A stretch of DNA of 64,000 nucleotides from a virus. Positions 9,404-17,379 of the stretch are shown here, in pieces. How positions within the stretch are numbered: position 1 is the stretch's first letter; each line of letters starts with the position of its first letter. The stretch spans positions 250,001-314,000 of the IMG/VR virus record IMGVR_UViG_3300031669_000001. One strand, given 5' to 3'. The notes under the pieces were generated by a model. It was not told where the DNA came from. It did no database searches and was given only the letters and a program-made list of their open reading frames with translations. The position numbers were made by a program, and so were the translations under genes.

Positions 9404-9446
9404 AATAAAAAGGGACCTTCGGGTCCCTCGGTTTGCTGGCAAACCG
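9404..9446 (-). terminator. Rho-independent terminator after thyX, with a second hairpin
   Basis: On the minus strand the hairpin GGGACC-CGAA-GGTCCC (9412-9427) is followed by TTTTTATT, a classic intrinsic terminator. Just upstream is a second perfect hairpin, CGGTTTG-CCAG-CAAACCG (9429-9446). It lies 82 bases past the thyX stop and would end that operon. Confidence 0.85.
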
Positions 9447-9527
9447 TAATTGCACAATACGCGAAAGAATTTTACCTCTCTCCGTGCAACCGAAGGTTTA
9501 TTGTAACACCTCGGTGCCCATTGTACA

Positions 9528-10298
9528 TTATTTGCCAGCCAAATACAGCTCATAAGTGCGAGGGAACTGCTTCTGAATCAGTTCACCTACTGCATCTGCA
9601 TACTGACGAATTTCCCATTGAGCTGCAGGTGCCTGCCGCAACGTCAAGAATGCAAGCCAATTGCGAAGATTTGCGCTGGCTCTCATTCGAGAATAACGTG
9701 CAACAGGCACTGGAAGACGAGCGAGTTCCTTTGGAATTCCAGCTTCAATTCCCTGCTCATAGATCGATTGGCAATTTTCGTAGCAAATCTCAAGAGTTGA
9801 TCTCCAATCTTTTGCTTCCTGCTCAGTTAACGCCTTACCTGTTCCTTGAGCTTGCTTGTTGGTAGTTGTAGTGTTTGCACCTAACATCAATCGTTCGATC
9901 GAAGGGATGTAGTTCTCGTCTGGAAGAGGGATGTAGCGAGCTGACATCTCATTGTAGCTCTGCGTGCGATGACGGTGCCATTCACGGAACACGAAGATAG
10001 GAGCCTTGACTTCGATTACCATACCAGCCATTTCAAATGGAGTGGAGTGCTTGTTGTTGTAGAGGAAAGCAAGAAGCTTTTCATCTCCTGGAGTATCGTG
10101 ATCACACGTACAACGACGACTTATCGCCTCGAGGTGAGGAAGGTTGGAAGAGAGTCTACATGCCTTGGAATGATTTGGACCCCATCCAAGGAATCCTTTT
10201 CCAGTTGACATGCGTGCTGCCTCGATGATGCTTTCATCGCTTCCCCAATGATCGATAAAGCTAACGTAACCTTGGTCTAACACATCTAATTTCTTCAT
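9528..10298 (-). CDS. thyX: FAD-dependent thymidylate synthase ThyX
   Basis: A 256-residue flavin-dependent enzyme that methylates dUMP to dTMP using methylene-tetrahydrofolate and NADPH. The ThyX signature RHRTQSYNEMS (RHRx7S) is intact, and the C-terminal part (PVARYSRMRASANLRNW) fits the substrate-binding region. It is last in its operon, before the terminator at 9404-9446, and its start overlaps the upstream gene's stop by four bases. A thymidylate-synthase-like protein of the unrelated ThyA fold is also present near 42 kb; the two would be redundant only if that one also makes dTMP. Confidence 0.95.
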   Translation of the reverse strand: MKKLDVLDQGYVSFIDHWGSDESIIEAARMSTGKGFLGWGPNHSKACRLSSNLPHLEAISRRCTCDHDTPGDEKLLAFLYNNKHSTPFEMAGMVIEVKAPIFVFREWHRHRTQSYNEMSARYIPLPDENYIPSIERLMLGANTTTTNKQAQGTGKALTEQEAKDWRSTLEICYENCQSIYEQGIEAGIPKELARLPVPVARYSRMRASANLRNWLAFLTLRQAPAAQWEIRQYADAVGELIQKQFPRTYELYLAGK

Positions 10299-10594
10299 TT
10301 ATTTTCTCTCTTAAAGTGAATGTAAGTTGCTTCTATTCCATTTTTGCGCCGTTGGATTTCAATTTCAACGTCATATCTAGGGGTTACTTCTCCTAGGCTG
10401 ACTTCATCAAATTCCGTTGAAACCGCTTGAACTATGAAAGTCTCGTTGAAGTAATCAAATTCAATTCGGATTGGAATGATCTTTGCATAGATCTTTTGAA
10501 TGATAGCGGGATTTTGTTCTAGAATCTGATTTGTGTAGGCGATAGTTCCTATTCGCCTTTCAATGAGAACGTTTGAATCGAGTTGTAATGACAT
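10295..10594 (-). CDS. Hypothetical protein (99 aa)
   Basis: A small beta-rich protein of unknown function ending in a basic tail. It is coupled to thyX by a four-base overlap. Its ribosome site AAGGAG lies within a perfect nine-base-pair leader hairpin (10597-10624), so translation may be controlled by melting of that stem. Confidence 0.7.
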   Translation of the reverse strand: MSLQLDSNVLIERRIGTIAYTNQILEQNPAIIQKIYAKIIPIRIEFDYFNETFIVQAVSTEFDEVSLGEVTPRYDVEIEIQRRKNGIEATYIHFKRENK

Positions 10595-10596
10595 AA

Positions 10597-10624
10597 AATG
10601 ACTCCTTAGAATATAGGAGTCATT
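10597..10624 (-). promoter_or_regulatory. Leader hairpin that masks a ribosome binding site
   Basis: The minus strand has AATGACTCC (10616-10624) and GGAGTCATT (10597-10605), a perfect 9-bp stem around a 10-base loop. The 3' arm contains the Shine-Dalgarno sequence of the gene starting at 10594. A -10-like TAGAAT lies at 10622-10627, so the hairpin could form at the very 5' end of a transcript. Confidence 0.6.
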
Positions 10625-10635
10625 CTATCACAGAC

Positions 10636-10989
10636 TTACTTAGTTGAACATTTTTCCACGGTGGTTCGTGAACCCAACCTGAAAAATTGATTCCTGATAG
10701 CGATCGCTTCCTCGAAGGATAGTTCGCTCTTGATGACAGCTGGAAGCTGAGAGATGACATCATTAACCTCATTGAAATTCTGCCCATTGAGGTCTTTGAT
10801 TAGGTTGATGGTATTTAACGTGCTGTGCCCAAAGGAATGCATCAACACTTCAAATTTATTTTGAGAACTTTCATCAAGGAAAGCTTCATACTGCCTAGCG
10901 ATCGCTATCACCCACTCGCCTTGATTTCTCTCAACGTTGGGTGATAGAGTTTGGACAGCCAAGCTTAACGCCAGCTGCTTGTTGTTCAC
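10636..10989 (-). CDS. Hypothetical protein (117 aa)
   Basis: A mostly helical soluble protein without a recognised motif. Its start overlaps the stop of the preceding 191-aa gene by four bases, showing translational coupling. Nothing in the sequence points to a specific function. Confidence 0.7.
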   Translation of the reverse strand: MNNKQLALSLAVQTLSPNVERNQGEWVIAIARQYEAFLDESSQNKFEVLMHSFGHSTLNTINLIKDLNGQNFNEVNDVISQLPAVIKSELSFEEAIAIRNQFFRLGSRTTVEKCSTK

Positions 10990-11561
10990 ACAGATCCTTT
11001 GCCGATCAGCGAGTGATTGTAGCTGAGACCGTTAAACTTCCAGTCAAGACGCTTCGAGAGTTCCTTCTTCAGGAGGCCGAGGTCGGCGAGAATGGTTGTT
11101 TGTGTTTGTGGATCGTCGTTCAGCTTGGAGTCAGAGTAACGAACGGTGTTGCTGAGGATGACCTGAACTTTGACGTCAGTTCCACCGGAGTTGTACTCGA
11201 AGTCTGGAGTACGCACAGCGGACACGCGGAAGCCGCGACGATTTTTAACGCGTGACTTTTCAGCCCAGTGTTTTAACACTTCGCGAAGCGAAGATTTGAC
11301 TGCGCGAACTTCGAACTTATCAGTGATGCTCAACTTTACCTTGAGATCGACGATCTGCAGCGTGTCTTTTGGATCATGTGCTACCGAGATCATGCCGCTG
11401 AAGTCGGAGTCGGTCAGCATCGCTACGATCGCTTCAGATTGTGTTTGCGCGACACATTCCTTGAATGTTGATTTATCAGCGATGACACCTGTCGGTGAAT
11501 CGAAGCTTTCAACTTCGGCATCGAATCCACGGATCACGAAACTTTTCTTTGGTTTGCTCAT
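10986..11561 (-). CDS. Hypothetical protein (191 aa)
   Basis: A soluble protein with mixed charged and beta-prone segments (for example KDTLQIVDLKVKLSI) and no known motif. The ATG follows AAAGGAAAAAAGAAA. It lies in a run with thyX and a Nudix gene, which hints at an early metabolic or regulatory role but does not prove it. Confidence 0.75.
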   Translation of the reverse strand: MSKPKKSFVIRGFDAEVESFDSPTGVIADKSTFKECVAQTQSEAIVAMLTDSDFSGMISVAHDPKDTLQIVDLKVKLSITDKFEVRAVKSSLREVLKHWAEKSRVKNRRGFRVSAVRTPDFEYNSGGTDVKVQVILSNTVRYSDSKLNDDPQTQTTILADLGLLKKELSKRLDWKFNGLSYNHSLIGKGSV

Positions 11562-11612
11562 TTTCTTTTTTCCTTTTGCTAGGTTGTACTACGAAATTTT
11601 CTCATTTAATGC

Positions 11613-12077
11613 TCATTTTGCCCTATACCCTACTCTTAGATTTGCAGGAACGTGAGACATGATCCACTTGTCCATACCATTTCCCACCTTTTCACCAATT
11701 TGATCCATTTCAAACACAGCGAATCCATCCATCTCTGGAAAGTTAGGACCTTTCAGATTCTCTACCATTGAGATACACTTCATGATCCGAGTGTCGATCT
11801 TTTCAACCTCGATGTAATAGAGGTGAAGGTCTTTCTTATTATCGTAATCGTGCTGACCGAGATCGATTACCGAATCGATACCAAAGAAGATTTCCAAACC
11901 TGTCTCTTCAAATAGTTCACGCTTCGCAGCTGCGAAGTGATCTTCACCTTCATCAGCGGCACCTTTTGGAAGATCCCACCTATTTCCAGTGTTTGTTGGA
12001 TGACAGAGTAGCCAGCCGCTAGGAAAACCGTTCTTTGTTTCTGCTATGATGAATCCACAACTGCATTTATTTTTCAA
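11613..12077 (-). CDS. Nudix hydrolase
   Basis: A 154-residue protein with a complete Nudix box: GAADEGE, seven residues, then RELFEETGL (pattern GX5EX7REUXEEXGU), preceded by WDLPKG. Such enzymes hydrolyse nucleoside diphosphates linked to another group; the substrate cannot be told from sequence. Oxidised or non-canonical nucleotides, dinucleoside polyphosphates or ADP-ribose are possible, the last notable because a PARP gene is close by. The start is a TTG at 12075-12077, since no earlier ATG precedes the domain. A promoter lies at 12104-12132. Confidence 0.9.
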   Translation of the reverse strand: MKNKCSCGFIIAETKNGFPSGWLLCHPTNTGNRWDLPKGAADEGEDHFAAAKRELFEETGLEIFFGIDSVIDLGQHDYDNKKDLHLYYIEVEKIDTRIMKCISMVENLKGPNFPEMDGFAVFEMDQIGEKVGNGMDKWIMSHVPANLRVGYRAK

Positions 12078-12103
12078 GATGATCTTTCTTTAGAATTTCG
12101 TCT

Positions 12104-12132
12104 ATTATATCACAAGTAGAATTCAATGTTAA
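12104..12132 (-). promoter_or_regulatory. Promoter before the Nudix gene
   Basis: On the minus strand TTAACA (12127-12132) and TATAAT (12104-12109) are 17 bases apart, with the extended -10 form TGATATAAT. Confidence 0.6.
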
Positions 12133-12139
12133 CTTTCTT

Positions 12140-12328
12140 TCATGAAGTCTGCCTATAGTCTTCTGGCGCCAACACTTCATTGAGACTACTCAAGACGAAA
12201 TCTTCAACCTCTACCAGATGCTGATCAACTTGCTTAAGAAGATCTTGCGCGGCCTCTTCAGAAACACAATGTCCACTTAAGCCAGACATCGAGATGATAT
12301 TTCGAATTGCTGCAATGTTGTCTCTCAT
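12140..12328 (-). CDS. Hypothetical protein (62 aa)
   Basis: A small acidic helical protein of unknown function. It overlaps the upstream 84-aa gene by four bases and is the last gene of the run that starts with the RNA ligase and PARP genes. Confidence 0.6.
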   Translation of the reverse strand: MRDNIAAIRNIISMSGLSGHCVSEEAAQDLLKQVDQHLVEVEDFVLSSLNEVLAPEDYRQTS

Positions 12329-12579
12329 CCGAAGATGTTCTCACAGATGTCACAAAGGTCGAAGAATGGATCTCGTCTGATTTCTTTTGAATCAGGCAGC
12401 GCCATCCAAAATGTATTCAACATCGAGACAAGTTTGTCATCGTCAAATTCACTCTGATCAATAGACGCGGTGCTCATGTTATACTTACCCAAGACCTTCA
12501 GGTATAGATCGATGTAATACTTTTCCGAGAAGATCTTATCTTGAAGGTTTATTGCAGCTCGTTGAATTTCTGTAGTCAT
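12325..12579 (-). CDS. Hypothetical protein (84 aa)
   Basis: A small acidic protein; the segment FDDDKLVSMLNTFWMALPDS recalls FDDDKLVSTITNFIADFP in the 229-aa protein at 25521-26210, so the two may share a short helical module. Its start overlaps the PARP stop codon by one base, implying co-translation. Confidence 0.65.
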   Translation of the reverse strand: MTTEIQRAAINLQDKIFSEKYYIDLYLKVLGKYNMSTASIDQSEFDDDKLVSMLNTFWMALPDSKEIRRDPFFDLCDICENIFG

Positions 12580-13922
12580 TATTTTTCCTCGAACTCGATG
12601 AGGTATCGAATGTTGACTTGACTGTTTCGATACACTATCATCTCATTGTTCATCACACCGCTCTTGCCAGCTTCTGCAAATGTAGAATCATAACCAGCTT
12701 TTGGCAGTGACTCATAAGAGCTCCGGGGTGTGTAATGTTTACCCATTGCGAAGTCGACTAAGAACATGAAGCAGTTCTTGTCTGTCGCACCGCGATCCCA
12801 ATAACCACGCGCGTAGTTCAACGCCTTGGTAGACTGATCTGAACCGTAGATACCATCGCCGAACATCCGGCCTGTTACCTGGAACGAACCACTCTTTGGT
12901 GGGCAGAAGAGACCGCTCTTCAGGATCGACAGCACGTTGAACACGCGAGTACCGTGCCAAAGCATTTGAATGTTTGGCAGCTTAGCACCATCTTTATCAA
13001 ATGCAGCTTTGCGCTCTGACATGTTCACTTCGTAGAAGCGAATCGGCTTCATGTTCTTTGACTCATGCCGATTGTTGATGCTGTCAAAGAACATTTTTTC
13101 AATCTTTGCAATCATGATCTTATCGCTGAGAATCTTCAAGTCTGCGTTGAAGATATTTGGAGTTGTAGCGAGAGTCGTTTGAACTGCAGAGGTCTTCGCA
13201 GCAGTAACGCGAGCTTCGGCGAGATCAGCAGATGCATCCAATTGATCGAGTAGGGTGCTTTGACTCTGCAGCGTGTTGTGACCTGAGAAGAATTCTTTGT
13301 GCCAGCCGCGCCGATGCCCGACTGTCTGAGGAACGAGCATCAAGTAAGTATTGAGGTTCTCGATGAATTGCTTGTCATCAAACTTTTGCTTCGCGACAAA
13401 CTTGTCCATCGCGTCGAGGGTTGCACGTGCCTGTTTCACGGTGTCCTTAGTGATCACGCCGATTGGAGTTGAAATGATACCTGTCGTCAAGTCGATGTCC
13501 ATCTGACCACCAGAAGCTTTGACCAACTCATGTCTGTTAGCTTCGACGAGACGTTCGATAAGCTTTGATAGCTCAGTGTCACCGCCGCCGAGTTGTTGCT
13601 TGGCAGCTTCACGAACAACGGCCTTAGACATAGCAGGCCCTGTAGGAGCGATGTCAGCTTTCTCAGCGAGGATGGCGATTTCACGGTATGGCGGCTTGTA
13701 GGTTGCAGAACCTTCTTTACCGCTTCCCTTCAGCTTTTCGCGAATTTTTGCATCGAGCTGCTTGCGCGTCATATGCTTTGGATCATCTTCATTGCGAGTC
13801 TTTCCAACTCGACCGTAGATAACGGTAACCATCTCAGTGTCAGTGTCGTACTTGTATTCCCAGAACTTGTTGTTGTTGTTAAGCGCGTCGGCGCACACGA
13901 ATTTCTTATGTTCGATTGTCAT
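12579..13922 (-). CDS. PARP-type poly/mono-ADP-ribosyltransferase with WGR domain
   Basis: A 447-residue protein with the domain order of a small eukaryotic-type PARP. Residues ~15-75 form a WGR domain (FWEYKYD, VIYGRVGKT). Residues ~85-260 resemble the helical PARP regulatory domain (LTTGIISTPIGVITKDTVKQ, then LVPQTVGHRRG). Residues ~270-447 are the catalytic domain: LWHGTR with His323, GDGIYGSDQSTKALNYA supplying the Tyr, and MNNEMIVYRNSQVNIRYLIE supplying the Glu of the H-Y-E triad. It would move ADP-ribose from NAD+ to proteins or nucleic acids, possibly when WGR binds DNA ends. NAD+ salvage genes lie about 21 kb away. T4 Alt and Mod enzymes belong to the different R-S-E class. Confidence 0.9.
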   Translation of the reverse strand: MTIEHKKFVCADALNNNNKFWEYKYDTDTEMVTVIYGRVGKTRNEDDPKHMTRKQLDAKIREKLKGSGKEGSATYKPPYREIAILAEKADIAPTGPAMSKAVVREAAKQQLGGGDTELSKLIERLVEANRHELVKASGGQMDIDLTTGIISTPIGVITKDTVKQARATLDAMDKFVAKQKFDDKQFIENLNTYLMLVPQTVGHRRGWHKEFFSGHNTLQSQSTLLDQLDASADLAEARVTAAKTSAVQTTLATTPNIFNADLKILSDKIMIAKIEKMFFDSINNRHESKNMKPIRFYEVNMSERKAAFDKDGAKLPNIQMLWHGTRVFNVLSILKSGLFCPPKSGSFQVTGRMFGDGIYGSDQSTKALNYARGYWDRGATDKNCFMFLVDFAMGKHYTPRSSYESLPKAGYDSTFAEAGKSGVMNNEMIVYRNSQVNIRYLIEFEEK

Positions 13923-14100
13923 GCTGCTTCCTTGAGTTTGATTGATAAGATAACGCTGCGATCATACGCGATAGCCACTTTATTTCTGGCCTCTTTTCAG
14001 AGTATGCAGCACGAATTAAAGTCCTGACACCCATCAATCGCTTGTTTATCGCATCAAATTCTCTGAACTTTATTTCAAAATTGTCTGGATTGTTATTCAT
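13906..14100 (-). CDS. Hypothetical protein (64 aa)
   Basis: A small basic protein of unknown function, started at the ATG at 14100 because AAGGGAAG precedes it (an upstream ATG at 14124 has none). It overlaps the PARP start by 17 bases, so the two are translationally linked. Confidence 0.6.
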   Translation of the reverse strand: MNNNPDNFEIKFREFDAINKRLMGVRTLIRAAYSEKRPEIKWLSRMIAALSYQSNSRKQHDNRT

Positions 14101-14446
14101 CGTCACTTCCCTTCTTAATCGCATCCTCGATTTTATCCCAGCTGGATCCGATTAACACCATGCTGAGAATGACGATCACTCCTAAGAACCAATGGTCGTA
14201 CCATACGAGAACTCCAGCGAGCACCAAGTCGGTGTAGTTGAACAGCTTTGACAACTTTGAACGTGAAGATTTAGCCTTGACTAACATCTCCTTGCCCGTG
14301 TCAGTGGTGATCGCGATGCTGCTGAAGAATAATATCCAGATAAAAAACACCATCAAGTTGTAAGCGCCTGCAACATTCTTGACAATTGCAAAGTAGACCA
14401 GCACCCACATGATAACGTTGTAGACTGTCTGTTTTAGTTCTCTCAT
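14093..14446 (-). CDS. Small membrane protein
   Basis: A 117-residue protein started at the ATG at 14446, behind AAAGGAAAAC. Three or four hydrophobic segments (including TVYNVIMWVLVYFAIV and VVFFIW-type stretches) separated by a basic loop indicate an inner-membrane protein with an acidic C-terminal tail. No family is recognised. It sits between the RNA ligase and PARP genes. Confidence 0.65.
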   Translation of the reverse strand: MRELKQTVYNVIMWVLVYFAIVKNVAGAYNLMVFFIWILFFSSIAITTDTGKEMLVKAKSSRSKLSKLFNYTDLVLAGVLVWYDHWFLGVIVILSMVLIGSSWDKIEDAIKKGSDDE

Positions 14447-14474
14447 TTGTTTTCCTTTGGAAATTGTAAACGCG

Positions 14475-15701
14475 TCATTCATCAAGCTCCGCGGTGGTCT
14501 GCAAAAGGTTCAATTGACGTAAGCCAAATTGTTCACGTAGGTAGTTGCGTTCGTAGAAGCCATTGTAGTCTGGCTCCTTGCCGTCCTTCTTGTTCATGAT
14601 CAGCTTGAAGAAAGGATGGTTGTAGCCTTGCGAACCGTAAAGCAACGCAAGCTCTTTCTTTGTCTTGTTACAAACAAGTTCAAAGATGTCATTGACTGTC
14701 CAGATGATCGCATCTATCTCAGCAACCACTCGAGTTTCGATGGCGTTGATCTCGGTGATATCGCAACCTTCACCAACCAGTACCGACTTTAAGTCATCCA
14801 GAGTTTCATTCAACACCATCTCAGCGATGTCACGTTCGCGCAGGAAGGTCATTGCTTTGTGACGCTCCATGTACCAAGCAGTTTTTACCTTCAACATTTC
14901 ACCGCTTTCAAACTGAACTACTACGCCTTCAACATCTGTAGTTTCTTCAATGTAGCGCTTAACGCCCTCGGGATTGTCAAACATCTTCTTGAGGTGATCG
15001 AGTTCAGTTACAACAGGGATATAAAACGATTTTGCAGTTACTTCCAACTCTGCGGTCTTAAAGTATTCACCTGTAACGTTGTGACGAATGTGCAACAAGG
15101 TCAATGAATCGTGCTTGTAACCTATGACTATCCGTGCAACTGGGGAAGTCCACTCGAAGATAGCAGTGAGATCATTCTCAACGCACCAATTGCAAAAATC
15201 GCCGTAGCGTGGATAGGCAAAGGAGGAAGAGAGGAGAAAGGAAGGAGAAGGAGTTGCAGTTTCAGCTAACATCAAGAAGCCCTTAGCTTGGTGTGCAACG
15301 TCAGACACGTAGCTCTTCTTTGACTTTAAATCAAAGTTGAGGTTACTTGGCCATAATTTGTCTGTATTCTTTACAGCGACTGTGTGGATCATTGAACCGT
15401 CGCGCTTGTCCATCACGCGAACAACCTTGGACCAGTCGATATTCTCAAAGAGCACATCTTGATTCTGATTCAGGTTGCTAAATTTGTGAAGTGGGCGGGC
15501 AATTACTTTGCCGTCTTTGAATACGATGCCGCGAGCTTCACGAGAGTACATCTCGTCGAAGGTACCATCGCAAGAGACGATGTAGGAACAAACGACAGTT
15601 CCATTATCTTGGTCCATGAAGCGAATTTCAGGCTTGTGAGCGACAGCCTGACGCATTGCCAAGTCATCAGTAAGAACTGGAAATACCAAATCGTTGCTCA
15701 T
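14475..15701 (-). CDS. T4 Rnl1-like RNA ligase
   Basis: A 408-residue ATP-dependent RNA ligase. Motif I is DKRDGS with the adenylated Lys99; upstream is EARGIVFKDGKVIARPLHKF, typical of Rnl1; motif IV is VEGVVVQF and motif V LKVKTAWYM. In T4 this enzyme seals tRNA cut by host anticodon nuclease, together with polynucleotide kinase; a PNK-like kinase is encoded at 27241-27783. The transcript begins just upstream, and the start codon lies in an 8-bp leader hairpin (15697-15725). Confidence 0.92.
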   Translation of the reverse strand: MSNDLVFPVLTDDLAMRQAVAHKPEIRFMDQDNGTVVCSYIVSCDGTFDEMYSREARGIVFKDGKVIARPLHKFSNLNQNQDVLFENIDWSKVVRVMDKRDGSMIHTVAVKNTDKLWPSNLNFDLKSKKSYVSDVAHQAKGFLMLAETATPSPSFLLSSSFAYPRYGDFCNWCVENDLTAIFEWTSPVARIVIGYKHDSLTLLHIRHNVTGEYFKTAELEVTAKSFYIPVVTELDHLKKMFDNPEGVKRYIEETTDVEGVVVQFESGEMLKVKTAWYMERHKAMTFLRERDIAEMVLNETLDDLKSVLVGEGCDITEINAIETRVVAEIDAIIWTVNDIFELVCNKTKKELALLYGSQGYNHPFFKLIMNKKDGKEPDYNGFYERNYLREQFGLRQLNLLQTTAELDE

Positions 15702-15725
15702 CTTTGCTCCAATCTTTAAGATGAG
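15697..15725 (-). promoter_or_regulatory. Leader hairpin covering the RNA ligase start codon
   Basis: The minus strand has CTCATCTT (15718-15725) and AAGATGAG (15697-15704), a perfect 8-bp stem. The GGAG ribosome site lies in the 13-base loop and the ATG is in the 3' arm. It begins three bases after the -10 box, so it would form the 5' end of the mRNA. Confidence 0.6.
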
Positions 15726-15727
15726 TC

Positions 15728-15756
15728 ATTATATCACCAGTCCTACTGAAAGTAAA
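15728..15756 (-). promoter_or_regulatory. Promoter for the RNA ligase operon
   Basis: On the minus strand TTTACT (15751-15756) and TATAAT (15728-15733) are 17 bases apart; the -10 is extended (TGATATAAT) and the -35 is followed by TTC, as elsewhere in this family. Confidence 0.75.
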
Positions 15757-15770
15757 CAGTTATATGTAGT

Positions 15771-15872
15771 TTATTCGTTATCCATGATGAAACGTGGGTA
15801 ATAATGATAATCTACAAATGTCATCTTTGATAAGATTTTTGATAGTCCAATATGATCACTTAGTGGATGCAT
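15771..15872 (-). CDS. Possible 33-aa small protein
   Basis: An ORF beginning MHPLSDHIGLSKIL and ending YHYYPRFIMDNE in the space between the terminator-like hairpin at 15877 and the RNA ligase promoter. There is no clear ribosome site, so coding is doubtful. It is listed because it fills most of an otherwise empty 230-base gap. Confidence 0.25.
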   Translation of the reverse strand: MHPLSDHIGLSKILSKMTFVDYHYYPRFIMDNE

Positions 15873-15876
15873 ACAA

Positions 15877-15905
15877 ACTTTCGCAGGATATTTTCCTGCG
15901 AAAGT
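15877..15905 (-). terminator. Hairpin terminator after the nuclease/small basic gene pair
   Basis: The arms ACTTTCGCAGGA and TCCTGCGAAAGT form a perfect 12-bp stem with a five-base loop. On the minus strand it lies 26 bases past the 23-aa gene and is followed by TTTGTATG, a weak U-tract. It probably ends transcription there, or stabilises the 3' end. Confidence 0.55.
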
Positions 15906-15931
15906 TGAATTATAAATGATGTAACAAAACA

Positions 15932-16003
15932 TTATTTTGCAGGAACTGGTTGTTTCTTTGGCTTTTTCTTTTCTTTGGTGCTGCGTTGTTGACCTTTTGC
16001 CAT
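15932..16003 (-). CDS. Small basic protein (23 aa)
   Basis: A 23-residue lysine-rich peptide starting MAKGQQRSTKEKKKPKK. Its ribosome site AAGAGGAAA is strong and it begins three bases after the nuclease gene ends. Very similar short proteins (MAKGQ-RS-KE-KKPK type) are, as I recall, common in proteobacterial genomes, suggesting acquisition from a host; function unknown. It is too short for routine gene calling. Confidence 0.6.
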   Translation of the reverse strand: MAKGQQRSTKEKKKPKKQPVPAK

Positions 16004-16005
16004 GA

Positions 16006-16779
16006 TTATTTCCTCTTTTGTTTTGCTTGTATTAACCAAGCTTGATAGTTAGCAACTGTGGTTTTGTCGAGACTTGGATCAAACTTGATTCCAGTAACAG
16101 CTTCAATCGCCTCCAAGTTTACAACAAATTTTGATAGGTCGTGTTCAGGCTCGTTAGGCATCATGAATGCGATTGACTTTCCAGTCTGAGCATCGATCAT
16201 GATCTTCCACAGTGAGCTTGGAACCCAAACTTTATCCTTACCGATCGTAGGTGGATTGATGGTCTTGTAGACTGGACCTGTGATGACGTAGACACCAGCT
16301 GGATGGCTCTTCGTGTAGCCTCGAATGTAAGTTTCCATTTGCTTCCAGATAACCTCATTGTTTTTGTAATTTTGAGGCACCATGTTGGACATGAAGAACG
16401 ACTCATGAACGCAAACTTCACACGCGCTGAAGTCTTGATCTGGGGTCATGTGACCGCGATCGCATCTTCCGCCGTTACACATGGAATGCACGTAATCTTT
16501 TGGAGAAGATTGATGACTTGGATCGATGGCTGGATCTACTCTAAAGTCATTGCTTCTCTTCATCTTTCCAGTGTGATTAGCTGCGAGAAATTCAGTCGTG
16601 TAGATAGGATTTCTGCTCGTCCAAGAGTAGGCGACGGCGTATTCTTTGTGGCAGATATACTGGTCAGCGTTGATAACTGGGGCTGACTTGTAAGTTAGCT
16701 GTTTGCAGGAATCATCAATAGGATTTGCAAACGCGGTGGTTGCTGCAAGCAGCAAGAATAGAGAAAGTAGTTTCTTCAT
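16006..16779 (-). CDS. Exported DNA/RNA non-specific endonuclease (DRGH type)
   Basis: A 257-residue nuclease of the NUC1/EndA beta-beta-alpha-metal family. It has a signal peptide (MKKLLSLFLLLAATTAFANP), the catalytic DRGH motif with His110, and the downstream SNMVPQNYKNNEVIW that supplies the metal-binding Asn. Paired cysteines suggest disulfides in the periplasm. It might degrade incoming DNA (superinfection) or host nucleic acids; the sequence shows only export and nuclease chemistry. Confidence 0.92.
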   Translation of the reverse strand: MKKLLSLFLLLAATTAFANPIDDSCKQLTYKSAPVINADQYICHKEYAVAYSWTSRNPIYTTEFLAANHTGKMKRSNDFRVDPAIDPSHQSSPKDYVHSMCNGGRCDRGHMTPDQDFSACEVCVHESFFMSNMVPQNYKNNEVIWKQMETYIRGYTKSHPAGVYVITGPVYKTINPPTIGKDKVWVPSSLWKIMIDAQTGKSIAFMMPNEPEHDLSKFVVNLEAIEAVTGIKFDPSLDKTTVANYQAWLIQAKQKRK

Positions 16780-16788
16780 ATTGTACCT

Positions 16789-17379
16789 TTAAATTGTGAT
16801 TTGAAAGATGTTGTCGATTTTGTTGTAGAGATTATTTATTCCCAACGTTTTGTCATTTAGGATGACAAAATCACTATCTTCATGAGTGATACCAGCTTCT
16901 GATGCATGTTGATACTTTTCATCTCGCACGAGATTAGGAACTATGATGTAGATCAAGATTGAATCTGGTTGCGATCTAACCCAGTCTGCCTCATTCTGAA
17001 AGCGAACGTCGGTGATGATCGTCTTAAAACCTTCAGCTGCGTTCTTTTTAACCTCAAGCTCAGCTCGCCTTATCCAAATATCATCACGAACCATCTGCCT
17101 ACCGAATTCAGTACCGAGAAGTTGAAACATTCTGCGAGGTGTTAACCCACCGCCCCAGAATTCATCTTCGGCTTCTTTGAGAATTCTGTCTTCGAGCTGT
17201 TCATCGCTAAAGCCAAACATGATCTGACATGCTCGTTTTACTGGATTTGCAAAAGCGTAACGCTTCCACCTCGGTGGTCCTGAGATAGTTTTATCCATAG
17301 CGCTGATGTAGTTCGCGACTGTATCTTTTCCACCGTTTAAAGGCCCGTGGATGCCTATCAATTTGGGAATTTTGTTCAT
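16789..17379 (-). CDS. Deoxynucleoside monophosphate kinase, T4 gp1-like
   Basis: A 196-residue P-loop kinase: IGIHGPLNGGKDTVANYI near the N-terminus, then YAFANPVKRACQIMFG and TPRRMFQLLGTEFGRQM, all typical of the T4 gene 1 family, which phosphorylates dNMPs including modified ones. It would feed nucleotides into phage replication together with ThyX, MazG and the TS-like enzyme. The start overlaps the upstream small membrane gene by four bases. Confidence 0.85.
   Translation of the reverse strand: MNKIPKLIGIHGPLNGGKDTVANYISAMDKTISGPPRWKRYAFANPVKRACQIMFGFSDEQLEDRILKEAEDEFWGGGLTPRRMFQLLGTEFGRQMVRDDIWIRRAELEVKKNAAEGFKTIITDVRFQNEADWVRSQPDSILIYIIVPNLVRDEKYQHASEAGITHEDSDFVILNDKTLGINNLYNKIDNIFQITI

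Noticed and set aside
9386-9865. Plus-strand ORF over the terminator and thyX 3' end
   Set aside because: It crosses two hairpins and the antisense of ThyX; no start signal.
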